Positions 39,918 to 50,685 of a stretch of 64,000 nucleotides of DNA are shown here, in pieces. The stretch comes from Tridacna crocea (taxonomy: Eukaryota; Mollusca; Bivalvia; Cardiida; Cardiidae). The notes under the pieces were generated by a model. That model did not search any database. It saw only the letters and a program-made list of their open reading frames with translations, and was not told the origin of the DNA. The stretch lies in NCBI GenBank assembly GCA_943736015.1, contig OX031065.1:52554992-52618991 (forward strand), in the 5' to 3' direction. The first letter of the stretch is position 1, and every line of letters begins with the position of its first letter. A program made the translations under genes and the position numbers.

Positions 39918-41676
39918 TAGAGTAAATTCACCTAACACCGACACCCCCCATATATCGACACCGCCAATGTTTTAGCCTAATGCATACTTGCTGTAGCCCT
40001 AACATATGAAAATATCTTTGTCTGTTATGAAATTAATATGTTTTTTAACTTTTTTTGCCAAACTGAGCACCCATTTTAAAATTTGACTGAATTGATGTTT
40101 ATGGGGCTATGTATAAACCTTTGAGTTAAGGATGGTGGAATATATACATGACGATCAAATTTATTTTTCTTACTCACAGTAGGAATATTTGTTAAAATCA
40201 TGCATTTTCAAGGTTAACTTTAAGTGAAAATAATGTTTTAACAAAAGACTTTGATCTATGTAAGCATAGAAATGCAGTCTCAAAAATGCGCATGGGTGAA
40301 TGATAGGTTCCCTATTACCGACACGTCCCTTTTGCTGAAAATTTTCTAACATTCACAAGGGGGAATGCATGTTCATATATACGGTTCTCTCAGGCATTTT
40401 TATTGCACTAAAGATATTAAGGCATAACAAACACCATCTCAAGTAAAATGAGGAGAATTTTTCGAAAGAAAAATATCAGTGTAAAATTTCGGGTTGGGTA
40501 TCATCAAAGAAAAGTGAAATATGCAGTGGAGCAAATAACACACTAAAATTCTGCTGTAATATAGGGGTAATTTAGTAAGAAGGCATCTGCAATGGCTCTA
40601 GGTGTTTCACACACTGGTAGCAGGTAGCTAGAGTGCTTGAACTTAGCTCCACCTGGCTCTTACCTGCACTGAGCAGACTACTTCGTTGTGCAGAGCAAAC
40701 TTGGTGTATACTTATCTATTGGCTATTCTTTGTTTTTAAAAACATAAAATTATGACTTATTTAAAACAAATCATCCTCATCCATGTTAGGAAAACCTCCC
40801 TATAGAACGATCCACCCGTTCATTGTTGATTTGATGACCATGCACACTCATACAAGAGTTAGTCCTGAGAGAGCCAGAATAAATGATTTACGTGACTTCT
40901 GTTTTGTTTACTGGAGTTATGAAGTATTTTGTATAAGATGATCCAGATTTTGATTGTCTGCTAAAGAAATCTCGGCGGTGTCAACACTGTTCAGTCTGAT
41001 TTTCTGCTGCCTGAAAAAGTCAGTACTGTTTATGTCAAAAAAAAAAGTTCACATAACGTCACATGTATACAATGCGGTAACAAACATGTACAGCTAACAA
41101 TGAATGGTGCCGCTCAATGCATCTGGCAATTATTTGCCCCTTTTTCCAAGGTAAACAGTTAGAGATGTTACTTAGTTGGTTTCAAAGAGGCAAGGTATAT
41201 TATATACATGTATATTACAAAATCTGATTGAAGAGATGGATTTAGAATCATTTTTTCCCTAGAAATATTTACTTTAAATATCAAATGCCAGAAAATCAAC
41301 TGTCATTCTTCGCCAGTGTGTTCATTTTAAACAATTAATATATGATTAACGATATATCTGATAGTAGAAATAGATCTATACAGGTTATTCAATAATAGTT
41401 TTTGTAGGTTTTTTCCGTAAAACCAATAGAGGTGTCGATAAATGGGAATGGGGTGTCGGTAATAGGGCCATTGTAGTAAAAACGCCGACTTTGCCTACTT
41501 CTGTAAAAGGCCTAGTGATTGGTTTAAATGTGCATCTATAACAGTCTTGTATTGAAAATTAAGCCAATGAAAAGTCGTGTTTCAAAGTGACAAGAGGTAG
41601 GGCTAAAATACATTCCTCAGTAACCTTACAATAGAGGTACATGCTTAAGGTGTCGATATACGGTGAATTTACTCTA
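39918..41676. mobile_element. 1.76-kb TIR element with dispersed GACACC motifs
   Basis: TAGAGTAAATTCACC at 39918 and its exact complement at 41662-41676; TA at each edge could be the target site. Near the ends ACACCGACACCCCCC, ATCGACACCGCC, CCCTATTACCGACAC and, inverted, GGTGTCGGTAATAGGG and GGTGTCGATATACGG are repeated. No coding region recognised. It sits in the first intron of BEN gene 2. Confidence 0.7.
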
Positions 41677-41887
41677 GATCTAGATTGAATTTTATAATTA
41701 GATCCATAAAAAGAAAATAATGAAATAGAATTGATATAACCCAACACAAATGTATCTAAAGGGGATGGGGGGAGGGAAGGGTTGTAAAAATTTGGTTAAA
41801 TTTAAAATGGTTTTGCAGAAATGAGACTGGGGTAAACAACTTCAAGCTCAAGAGATCTACATGTATGTATCTTGATCCATGTATCTA

Positions 41888-41965
41888 GAAAATGCAACTC
41901 TATAATACACCAGAAAAAAGATAAAATTGCTCGCAATGAGAAATTTCTCTCGATTTTACAATGTT
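41888..41965. mobile_element. Decayed hairpin-MITE core
   Basis: AAAATTGCTCGCAATGAGAA with partial arms (ATTTCTCTCGATTTTAC). Confidence 0.45.
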
Positions 41966-41995
41966 GCATATTGATACAAAGAATTACTTAGGAAA

Positions 41996-42030
41996 GTGTG
42001 TGTGTGTGTGTGTGTGGGGGGGGGGGGGGG
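41996..42030. repeat. (TG)n followed by poly-G
   Basis: About ten TG units then 15 G residues. Confidence 0.9.
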
Positions 42031-42171
42031 AAGGAGAATTCTGTGTATTCTGGTGTAGAATAGTTTCCCCATTTAGTGGTTTCACAATGTCCAGTGTTGT
42101 ATCTTTTGAACTTGCCAAAGCCAGAAATTATTGCAACAAATATATGGTAAAATTGAAGAATAAATGACATC

Positions 42172-42300
42172 CTAACCCTTTAACATGTAATCCCACATTT
42201 GAAGACCCTGAAGACAATGCTTCAGAAAACAATGTAAGAAAAGGAGAAAATGCTGGTATATTGTCCTTTTCCTTTAATGTAACCCTTTTCAATTTCAAAG
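42172..42300 (+). mobile_element. Hairpin MITE fragment
   Basis: CCTTTAACATGTAATCCC, AAGACCCTGAAGACAATGC and a truncated hairpin (GGAGAAAATGCTGGTATATTG). Long arm missing. Confidence 0.6.
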
Positions 42301-42305
42301 CAATT

Positions 42306-42534
42306 TTAACCCATTACCACACAATCCCTACTTTTGACGCCCCTGAGAAAGAAGCCTTTAGAAAACATTGTGGGAAAAGGAGAAAATGCTGGTAACCAGC
42401 ATTTTCTCCTTTTCCCACAATGTTTTCTACCCTTCACAAAACAAATTTCAAATTTTCAGTCACTTTTATTTTGTTGTCTGCAAATGCTTTCAATTTGGAC
42501 CAGTCTAAAATATTGTTGTTTGGTAATGGGTTAA
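42306..42534 (+). mobile_element. Hairpin MITE type A, intact 229 bp
   Basis: TTAACCCATTACCACACAA to TTGGTAATGGGTTAA. Hairpin of the CATTGTGGG/CCCACAATG form, perfect in the arms. Confidence 0.92.
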
Positions 42535-42786
42535 AATCCAAGTCTCATTTATCTTGTCTAGAAATGCTTTCAAACCTAAAATGTGGTCATGCACCAGTAG
42601 TTATCCTTTGGTTAATTGAATATCAGTGGAATATATTGTGTCATGAGGTGAAATTTTTTGAGCGACAGCACCCTGGGCAGTGGACACAACAGGTTTTCTG
42701 TATTTTTTCTTGGAATTTGAAGTTCTGGCAGACAGTACTTGCACACTTGGATCTAATATTTTCAAAGTTATGATAGTGTCACAGCA

Positions 42787-43000
42787 GCCCCTCACCACAC
42801 AACAAAATCTGAACCTTGTCATAAGTGTATCTACATAGAAAATTCCAATGTGGATCAAATGATGCAATTTTCAAGGATAGAAAACATTGGGAGAAAAAGA
42901 AAGGACATACTAGCTACAAGCATTTCTTTTTCTGACAATATTTTATCAAGGACTTCTTTCCATGGTCATAGAACATTAACACTGTGTGGAAAAGGATTAA
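42787..43000 (-). mobile_element. Hairpin MITE, degenerate
   Basis: CTCACCACACAACAAAATC long arm, hairpin CTAGCTACAAGC, end TGTGTGGAAAAGGATTAA. Confidence 0.6.
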
Positions 43001-43026
43001 ATTGTATTCTCATGACCCTTTTTCAG

Positions 43027-43110
43027 CAAGCAAGAGACGTTTGCTTCAAGAAGCATAACTTCCATCAAAGTTTGAATATGTCATGGCAAAGAAACAGCAG
43101 TCTTCTACTG
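43027..43110 (+). pseudogene. BEN-domain gene 2 (pseudogene), internal exon
   Basis: 84 nt between CCCTTTTTCAG and the donor CTACTG then GTAAGC at 43111. Phases 1-1, as in the gene 1 internal exon. Aligned residues: SKRRLLQEA, stop, LPSKFEYVMAKKQQSST against DKNYLMTQSKLPPKYTF.... The TAA at 43056-43058 falls where gene 1 has lysine. Confidence 0.55.
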
Positions 43111-43389
43111 GTAAGCAAATAAATCTTTCTACATGCATAGATGTCCTTCGAAACTTATTTGTCTTTAGAAGGCCCACTGAAAAAGAGGAGGAACACCCCA
43201 CACCACTAATTTTCACAGACATGAAGAGGATCATTTTAAATTTATCAGGTCTAATTTCAAATGCTGATGTTAGTCTCATTTAAAGCCAATACTTTTTCAT
43301 TTTCAAGCATAGGTAAAAAAGTACATGGAACATAAATAATGGAAATAGTCTTCCAAAGGGAGGAAAACATTTTTAAAGTGGAGCCAGCA

Positions 43390-43550
43390 CTGGCCAGAAC
43401 ATGCAGTCTGATCTTGGATCTACACTGCCCTAGAATGGGAAATCCCCCCTCTCCCCCTAAAAATACCTATCTTGGATTTTACTTTCTATTCAAAATATTA
43501 TTTCAGTTATTAATATGTATAGGGTTAATATTGTTTCAAAATTCCATGTT
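43390..43550. mobile_element. Palindromic MITE type P, half only
   Basis: ACATGCAGTCTGATCTTGG followed by ATCTACACTGCCCT; the left palindrome arm is missing. Ends near ATAGGGTTAA (about 43500-43509). Confidence 0.55.
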
Positions 43551-43764
43551 TCTCAAGGTCATAAAAAGTCAGGATTATCAAGGGTCAAAAATCTTATTGC
43601 ACCAAAGTTTTATCATTCTTTTAGCCTGGATCTTTTGCTTTTAGTATTTGTACTTGATATCTACCAAGATTGAATTAGTTAAAATTCAGTGGTAGACAAT
43701 TGCAAACAGACAACTGGAAGCATCGAATCAAAAGCAGAACATGCACTATTGGTACTTTCTGGGG

Positions 43765-43900
43765 TTTTTTAGCTCTACTGGCCAAAGGCCAGCAGAGTTA
43801 TTGTCATGGCCAGTTTTGGGGTGCGTCTGTCCCTTGGTCTTTTCTTGTATACAGTGCAGGAAAGTCCACATTTTTTGTCCAATTTTAGTGAAACTTGCAG
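43765..43900 (+). repeat. 'GCTCCACTGGCCAAAGGCC' repeat, 5' end
   Basis: TTAGCTCTACTGGCCAAAGG then CCAGCAGAGTTATTGTCATG and GTGCGTCTGTCCC. Two diverged internal units follow to about 44280 (AGTGAAACTTGCA and GTGAAACTTGCTAAG). Confidence 0.65.
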
Positions 43901-44299
43901 TTTGTTCATATGTTGAACCCATTGATTTTGAAGAAGTTCTGACATTAGTATGGGAAAAAGTAGCCACTCAAAGTTTGTAATGCATATTTCTTGTTCATGG
44001 GATAAATTTCACATTTATTATTATATTTTTCTGAAACTTGCACAGTTTTTTTTGTATCATAATAGCTTGAACTCTATATGGTTTCAAGAAATTCTGACAA
44101 TTAGTGTTTGAAAAGTAGCAACTTGAAGTTTGAAATGTGCATTTCTTGTTTATGTGATAGAGTCCACATTTTTCATCTAATTTTCGTGAAACTTGCTAAG
44201 ATCTTTTATATTATCAATAGCTTGAACCAAATTGATTTTGGAAAAATGCTGATAATTAGTAAGGAAAAATTGCCATTCAACAATAAGATGTAACTAGGT

Positions 44300-44405
44300 A
44301 GAAAAAGAGTAGATGAAAGTTCAGACTGCACATTCTATGCAGTCTTATCTAAATCTACACTGTCCATAGAAGCAAGTTTCCTCTCTCAGCACTGTAAGTG
44401 TTAAA
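44300..44405. mobile_element. Palindromic MITE type P, degenerate
   Basis: GTTCAGACTGCACATTCTAT then GCAGTCTTATCTAAATC and TACACTGTCC. Confidence 0.6.
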
Positions 44406-44464
44406 ACAGTGTTAAAATTTATCGTAATGGAAATAGTTATGAATTATAGGTGTTCTTATTTCAG

Positions 44465-44808
44465 GTGAGAGGAGGAAGGTAGCATCCTCAGAAAGAAAGT
44501 TAACAGATTTGACAGTAAAATCGCAGTATTGGAGGCTGTATTGAAAAAATGGAAACCCTAAGTCAGAGGACGAATTTGCACTGGATTAAGTCAAACATTT
44601 AGATAACAAGCAAGGCGTTGTTTCTTCGTTGGGTAAACATATTTTCACTGAAGACAAACTTATTAATTGTTCCAGAACAGGAAAGAAGTCTTTTAAGAGT
44701 AGCGCATCTCCAAAGCCACCGTTGGACCCGCATCTACAGAGGCTTGCATTACAGAAAACTGGAATGAAGAAGCTGCGAGAAAAAATGTCAGAGGCTGGAA
44801 ATTCTTAG
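44465..44808 (+). pseudogene. BEN-domain gene 2 (pseudogene), terminal exon
   Basis: Acceptor GTTCTTATTTCAG before 44465; phase 1, so it joins the internal exon (43027-43110) in frame. One frame runs the whole 344 nt to TAG 44806-44808, broken by TGA 44542-44544 and TAA 44587-44589. The residues ERRKVASSERKLTDLTV come first, then SSLGKHIFTEDKLINCSRTG, KKSF, and PPLDPHLQRLALQKTG. (I/L)FT.(D/E).L..(C/A)S.TG followed by a basic linker and LDP..L is the BEN-domain C-terminal half. No net frameshift, introns kept: a duplicated, unprocessed pseudogene, assuming no error in the assembly. Confidence 0.65.
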
Positions 44809-44919
44809 ATTTAAACTGTTCTTAGATCAGAGCATCTGAAAATAACAAAGAGCTCCAGATAAAGAGGGAGTTATGTCATCTTGAATTCATTTAATCTCTT
44901 CCAAACCCCTTTTTTGTGG

Positions 44920-44959
44920 GTATTCATTTGAACTGTCTCAAGACAATTCAAATGAATAC
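44920..44959. repeat. Short inverted repeat downstream of BEN gene 2
   Basis: GTATTCATTTGAA and TTCAAATGAATAC with a 14-nt interior whose edges (TGTC...GACA) pair as well. About 110 bp past the stop; no histone-type or terminator role can be assigned. Confidence 0.6.
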
Positions 44960-45233
44960 TCGGAGCCTACTCATATAATGGGATGATTATCACAGTTTTT
45001 GATATTCTGCATTTGAAATTATGTTGCTCCCTCTTATCTGATACCATTTTTTCTTTTTCCAAAAGAGTTTTTGTTATTATGAAATTGGTAAATTTTAAAG
45101 CACTGAGACATTTGAAGCTTGAGCATTTCTAGTTACTGTGCACTAGTGAATTAATGGGACATCTTAAATACTATTACAAACTGCAGATTTAAATCAGATG
45201 CTACTAAATGTGTAATACAGTGTTTTCTATTGA

Positions 45234-45468
45234 TCAACCCTTTACCAAGCAATCATAACTTTTAACGACCCTGAGAAAGAAGCCTTTTGAAAACATTGCG
45301 GGAAAAGGAGAAAATACTGGTAACCAGCATTTTCTCCTTTTCCCACAAAGTTTTCTACCCTGCTGGAAACAAATTTCATTTTTTGTTGTTGAGTTATATT
45401 TATTATGCCGTGTGCAAGTGCTTTCAATTTGGACAGGTCTAAAATTTTGTTATCAGCGAAAGAGTTAA
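45234..45468 (+). mobile_element. Hairpin MITE type B
   Basis: Left TCAACCCTTTACCAAGCAA (target eroded), right CAGCGAAAGAGTTAA. Shares TTAA with the next element. Confidence 0.82.
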
Positions 45469-45693
45469 CCCATTACCACACAATCCCTACTTTTGACGCC
45501 CCTGAGGAAGAAGCCTTTTGAAAACACTGTGGGTAAAGGAGAAAATGCTGGTAACCAGCATTTTCCCCTTTTCCCACAGTGTTTTCTACCCTTCCCAGAT
45601 CAAATTTCAGCTTTTGAGTCGAGTTAATTTTGTCGTCTGCAAATGCTTTCAATTTGGACCAGCCTAAAATTTTCTAGTGTGGTAAAGAGCTAA
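45465..45693 (+). mobile_element. Hairpin MITE type A, 229 bp
   Basis: TTAACCCATTACCACACAA to GTGTGGTAAAGAGCTAA. Hairpin with two mismatches. Confidence 0.9.
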
Positions 45694-45863
45694 ATAACTG
45701 GCTTCACTACTTTGTAGGTCAGCTTATAACATCTTTCCATAATCATCAATTGCTGGTTGCATTTCTGTATTTTAGTGCTGTTACTTGCATTTGTAATTGA
45801 TAGTACCATTAACAAACATTGATTACAATCAGTAGTTGGCATTATAATTTTAATACTGAATTT

Positions 45864-46057
45864 CAGAATCTCGACTTGACAACCCTAGGAAAGAAGGCAG
45901 TTTTAAAGCATTGAGGGAAAATAAGAAAATGCTGGTAACCATTTTCTCCTTTTTCCAATGATGTTTTATTCACTACCTAAAATTTCATCATTCAGTGTTG
46001 GCAGCAAATGCTTTCAAAATGGAGAAATCCAGAATTTATAATCTAGTAAAGGGTGAA
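45864..46057 (+). mobile_element. Hairpin MITE, degenerate
   Basis: ATCTCGACTTGACAACCC, hairpin missing the CAGC of the second arm, long arm with GCAAATGCTTTC, end CTAGTAAAGGGTGAA. Confidence 0.65.
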
Positions 46058-46242
46058 TAAAGGATGTCTGGTGCAAAAGCTCATGGTCAGCTCAAGGTCA
46101 CAATTTAGTTCTTCATCTGTTCATAAAATTATGGCCATGAAATACTCTTGATGACTTACTTCTTCATTTTTTCATGAATTTATGACCATGAAATACTCTT
46201 AAAAGTCCCTGAAATGCATACGAGACCTTGAAATTCTGATTT

Positions 46243-46259
46243 GGGGGGGGGGGGGGGGG
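46243..46259. repeat. Poly-G tract
   Basis: About 16-17 consecutive G residues. Confidence 0.9.
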
Positions 46260-46504
46260 TTCATGAACAGCTCATGAATATCTAAACCATCATCTCTTCA
46301 TGAACTGGCAGTGTACATATATCAGGAACTGTACAAGAACTAAAACCCTTAAGAACTTGAATGACCCAGTAATGATCTACTCAAGAACATTTCAATGTTT
46401 TTACTGTCCATAATAAGTTCTTGAATGATTCATGGACACCTGTCCTTGAAAGGTTTTTTAAAAACCTTTAGGTAATTTTAAAGATTGTTCATGAACTTTG
46501 TTTT

Positions 46505-46735
46505 AGCTCCACTGGCCAAAGGCCATTGGGCTTATGTCATGGCACGTTGTCCGTCATCCGTCCGTGCATTAACTTTTTTTTTCAAACATCTCTGAAACTA
46601 CGAGTATTACCAAGCCAATTTTGATGAAACTTCACAGAAACCATCCTGCCATGGTCCTCTTCAGAATTTTTTGAAAGAATTTAATTCCTTCAAAAACGGG
46701 AAAAGGAGGCATAGTGACAATTTCCTACCAGCAAA
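46505..46735 (+). repeat. 'GCTCCACTGGCCAAAGGCC' repeat
   Basis: TAGCTCCACTGGCCAAAGGC then CATTGGGCTTATGTCATGGC, CCGTCCGTGCATTAAC, ATCTCTGAAACTACGAGTAT and TCCTCTTCAGAATTTTTTG. A family common in bivalve DNA. Confidence 0.75.
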
Positions 46736-46739
46736 AGAA

Positions 46740-47225
46740 TAAAAAAAGGGGAGACTTCATCAGCGCTTCAGGTGAAGCTTCAAAGATACTTTGCAACATG
46801 AAGTACACATTAAGTACATGGACTTGTTTTCACAGGGATAAGTACTTCAAATGTACTTCCAGTTAAAATGAGAAGTACTTTAGATGTGCTTCGTATTGTA
46901 AAGCATCACATGAAGAAATGTACTTTAAATGTACTTCAACATGTACTTTAAATATACCTCAAGGTGTAGATAGCATGAGGCTTCAGTGGTACTTCATGGG
47001 AAGCTTCAATGATGCTGCCCTGAATGAAGTACATTTGAGGCCTAATTTACATATTTTAGACGCGCTTTAAAAGTACTTATGCTGCATATTTCTAATGTAC
47101 GTTTCTGATAAAAATTTTAAGTACAGTAGAAGCATATGCTTTAATAGCACTTCACTGATACTTTTAAGAGGGGCTTCATTTGTACTTTAAATATACTTTA
47201 AAGGTACTGAATTTGTGGCTGGGTA
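46740..47225. repeat. Repeat built of GTACTTCAAATGTACTTC units
   Basis: Many forms of AAGTACTTCAAATGTACTTC, ACTTTAAATGTACTTCAAC and TTAAATATACTTTAAAG. The right edge TTTGTGGCTGGGTATA is the complement of the edge at 33405. Confidence 0.65.
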
Positions 47226-47277
47226 TAAGGTATCTACAATTGCTTGTTTTAAGCTCTGATGGTGAATTTTTGGCAAG

Positions 47278-47700
47278 TTAGCTTAGGACCCAGGGTCCAT
47301 CATGCATCCCTGCATGGGTGTGTAACTTACATTTTCTTTCAAATATCTTGTCTGAAACTATCCATCCAAATTGACCCAACTTCTGAGAAATGATCTTGCC
47401 AAGGTGCTGTTTGAAATTTTTTAAATAGTTTGATTTGACAAATACTGTTGCCATGGCAACAGAACTGAAAATATTGAAAATCTTTGAGGAAATAAATATC
47501 TTATTGTCCAAAATCATAAGGCCAATAGCAACCAAATTGAGCATTTCGCTTTATCTATGGACCTCTTCCAAGTTTGTTCCAACTACAGCCCTGGGGTCAA
47601 AATTGGCCCTGCCTAGGGGTTACATTAAGTTATATAGAGGCTTGTAATTATAATCAACTAGAGGGCTTTGATGGACCTGTATTGCTCCACTGGCTATTAA
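47278..47700 (+). repeat. Bivalve 'GCTCCACTGG' repeat, internal part
   Basis: Shares GTTGCCATGGCAACA, GGTCAAAATTGGCCCTG and the closing TTGCTCCACTGGCTATTAAG with 58146 and 61350. Confidence 0.65.
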
Positions 47701-47749
47701 GTAAAAACTCTACATACCAGGCAAATAGGTTTCCAACAGGAGATCCCTA

Positions 47750-48815
47750 ACCCTTTGACGTTGCGTCAAAAGGTCGTGTCCCCTGTTTAAATTTGGTAAT
47801 GTGAGCATTCATTTAGTGTACGATATAAAACACAAAGTTTTGCTATGCTACTATTACATATCAAAATAAAGGTAAAGGGTTGCAGATTTCACTGGTGTTG
47901 TAACTGATTGAATATACCTGCATGTCTGCGTAAAATTGTCAGTGCATATCCCAATGGTTGGTAAAAATTCATATGTCCCATGTTACATTTCCGTCAGGAC
48001 CTCATCAAAACTTTCTTCGTGCAGACGATTAAGGCGGGGAAACTCATTATTGTTGTTTGCAACATTAATGTCAAGTCATTTTCGGATGTTGTACTGGAAT
48101 TTGTTTTGTTGTATGGCACTACCTGAGAACGCTTTAGCGAGTTTTATTATTGAGGAGAAAGTGTCCCACGTGCTACTAAATTTGCCAGTCAAGCTTTTTA
48201 TAACATATTTAACATTGAAAGAATCATCACCAAACATTTTTACATTTGCACGAAAATACGTTTTTTGTGTAGTTTTGAAATAATGTGCTGTTTTAAGAAA
48301 TACTATTTACATATTTATGTAATTTGAAAAATAGTTTGTTCCCTCAAATGTCCCTTATCAAGAAAATGACATCACTTTTTTTCACTTAACACATTTGTAA
48401 GCTTTTAATTTAACTAGTAATTCTTTGTAATAATAAAATGTTTTCTGTAGAAAAATACGATTTTTCTTGCGATTGTAATGATATACAAATTAAGATAATT
48501 TTTTATTTACTAATGTTTTTGGCAGTAAATGAAGTTGTTCCCATGAAATTTCCCCTGACGTTGTTTTTCCAAGATGTCCGTAAGGAAATGCTCTTTTTAA
48601 ATATAAATAGTCATTGTAAATCTATAAGAAATTATGAAAATTGAAAAGAAAATATTCATGCACTGCTAAGCTTTAATAAATGCATTGATAGGTCCACAAC
48701 AAAATATCCTGATTGCTGTTATTTTTATTTCACACAGACGCTTAAAACATCAACATTGAAAAACGTAAACGTCAATTTATTGTAACTTTGGAGGTCACCA
48801 GTATTTGACGCGACG
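47750..48815. mobile_element. Possible TIR element with piggyBac-like left end
   Basis: Left CTAACCCTTTGACGTTGCGTC, right TTTGACGCGACGTC at about 48806: GACGT(T/C)GCGTCAAA is shared in inverse over 14 bases. On the minus strand 48246-48085 holds an open stretch (FGDDSFNVKYVIKSLTGKFS) of unknown kinship. The left motif is itself palindromic, so the match is weaker than it looks. Confidence 0.35.
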
Positions 48816-48817
48816 TC

Positions 48818-49039
48818 TTTACTCCATAGATACCCATTTCTATGCATTGCTTGTAGGAGCCTTTGGAAAACATTGTGGCAAAAGGTGAAATTGCTCATGA
48901 CGAGCAATTTCACCATTTGTCACAATGTTTTCTATGCTATGAAAAGGTGCCATATACACATAAGAAATGACTTCATCCTTGGTGTTATTTAGGGTCAATC
49001 AGAGATACCATAGAAATGCCTTATGGGGTAAAGGGCTAA
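48818..49039 (+). mobile_element. Hairpin MITE type C lacking its first bases
   Basis: TTTACTCCATAGATACCC, hairpin tip GCTCATGACGAGC, end GGGGTAAAGGGCTAA. The TTAACC of the left end is replaced by the end of the preceding candidate element. Confidence 0.85.
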
Positions 49040-49138
49040 GACAGGGCTAAAATAAGTAGTCCTATGCCTTATGGTTAGTAACAGAAAGATTGCTGGAATC
49101 TTCATGAAGTAAGGCTTCAGGATAGCTCTTAACCCTTT

Positions 49139-49360
49139 CCCAAATGACAAATATTTGACTCTTCCAAACTCTCAGAGTTTGCAGACGACAATTTCAAATT
49201 TGATAAAAATGGCAGAAAGTTCTCGAAACGGGTAAAAACACTGTGGGAAAAGGAGAAATTGCTCTTTATGAGCAATTTCTCCTTTTCCCACAGTGTTTTC
49301 GAAAGACTTGTATCGCACACACGTAAAAACAAGGGCTTAATTTGTTAGGGAAAGGATTAA
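49139..49360 (-). mobile_element. Hairpin MITE type D
   Basis: TTAACCCTTTCCCAAATG to GTTAGGGAAAGGATTAA. Hairpin tip GCTCTTTATGAGC, arms GTGGGAAAAGGAGAAATTG perfect. Shares TTAA with the next. Confidence 0.88.
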
Positions 49361-49586
49361 CTCTTTACCAAATGACAAATTTTAGCCTAGTCCTAATTGG
49401 AAGCATTTGCAGACAACAAAATAAAAGGGACAGAAAATTTGAAATTTGTTTTGTAAAGGGTTAAGATAACATTGTGGGAAAAGTAGAAAATGCTGGTCAG
49501 CAGCATTTTCTACTTTTCCTACCATGTTTTGAAAAAGCTTCTTCCTCAGGGTCATCAAAAGTCGGGATTGTGTGGTAAAAGGTTAA
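49357..49586 (-). mobile_element. Hairpin MITE type A, 230 bp
   Basis: TTAACTCTTTACCAAATG to GTGTGGTAAAAGGTTAA. Hairpin variant GTAGAAAATGCTGGTCAGC, with the T:A change in both arms (CTACTTTTCC). Shares TTAA with a decayed copy reaching about 49773. Confidence 0.87.
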
Positions 49587-50262
49587 CCAAATTGGTTATC
49601 ATAGGATAGAGTAGTCCGAATTTGATGTATTCGCTGACAACAAATTAACCATGGTTCAAATAATTGGCTTTGTTTCTGAAAGATTAGAAAGGATATTTGG
49701 AAATGGAGAAAATCCTGGGTACCAGCTTTACATGTATCTGCTTCCAAAAACTCTGGCCTGTGAGGTAATGGGATTCTAAGGGCATTCTAGGATTCTGGGC
49801 TCTTCTCTTGGGTAATAGATAGTCTCAGAGTGGATAACTGTAACATAATTATCTAAGATCAGAATCTGTGTAGGGAAAGGTAGCATGCCATTGGGAGGAA
49901 AGGTGTATATCAGATTTGATAGAAAGATCAAAGTGAGCTATAAAGTATCTCTCAAAAGATTTACCAGGCCAATACTTCCAATACTTTGCTCCATTCTGAA
50001 CACCTTCGTTATGAATTCTTTATGGGGTGGCTGAATTGTGAAAGCATTTGCAGACCACAAATTTAATGGGGCCATGTGGTATATTTCTGTGTAATGTATA
50101 AAACATTGTGGCCAAAGGAGCAATATGCTGGTAAACCAGCATTGCTTGACCTTGACCCTCAACTCCTCACCAAACAACATAATTTTAGTGGAGTCCAGAG
50201 ATGACAAACATAGCTTAAAAGATGGAATTTAATTTTTGTGTGGTAAATAGTTTAATGCTTTA
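49583..50262. mobile_element. Decayed hairpin-MITE remnants
   Basis: 49583-49773 keeps an inverted order with GGAGAAAATCCTGGGTACCAG. 50030-50262 keeps GAAAGCATTTGCAGACCACA, GGTAAACCAGC and TGTGTGGTAAATAGTTTAA. The rest has no recognisable content. Confidence 0.5.
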
Positions 50263-50480
50263 CCAAACAATCCAGAGTTTTAACGAACAGGAACAGGAAG
50301 CTTGGTGAAAACATTTTTGGAAAAAGAGAAAATGTTGGTAACCAGTACTTTCTCCATTTCTGACGATGTTTTCTACTTAATATTTAAGACTTGAGTGTCA
50401 ACAATTAACTCTGGATTTGTTGTCTGCAGATGCTTTCATTTTGGAATATTCAACATTTTTGTCATCTGATTAAGGGTTAA
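50252..50480 (+). mobile_element. Hairpin MITE type B, 229 bp but diverged
   Basis: TTAATGCTTTACCAAACAA to TCTGATTAAGGGTTAA. Hairpin worn (AAATGTTGGTAACCAGTAC). A type P fragment follows (AAGATCAGACTTTACAG at about 50509). Confidence 0.8.
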
Positions 50481-50685
50481 ATGTTGACCCAAGATCATAC
50501 TGTGTAAGTCAAGATCAGACTTTACAGATTCTGAAGTCTTATCTTCCATCTTATCTAGCTTGTTCACCTTTTGCCAGACCCTCTGACATACATGGTGTTG
50601 AATGAAAATGCAGCATGTTTATTATACGGAGGGGGAGGATCCATTTTGTTTACCTGGTATTCCAGTTAACTAGCACTACAAGCTT

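Noticed and set aside
44920-44959. Transcription terminator or histone-type stem-loop of BEN gene 2
   Set aside because: Stem size and sequence do not match the histone stem-loop, and the gene appears to be a pseudogene.
47936-48283. 115-codon plus-strand frame
   Set aside because: No domain, no splice context; antisense alternatives are equally open.
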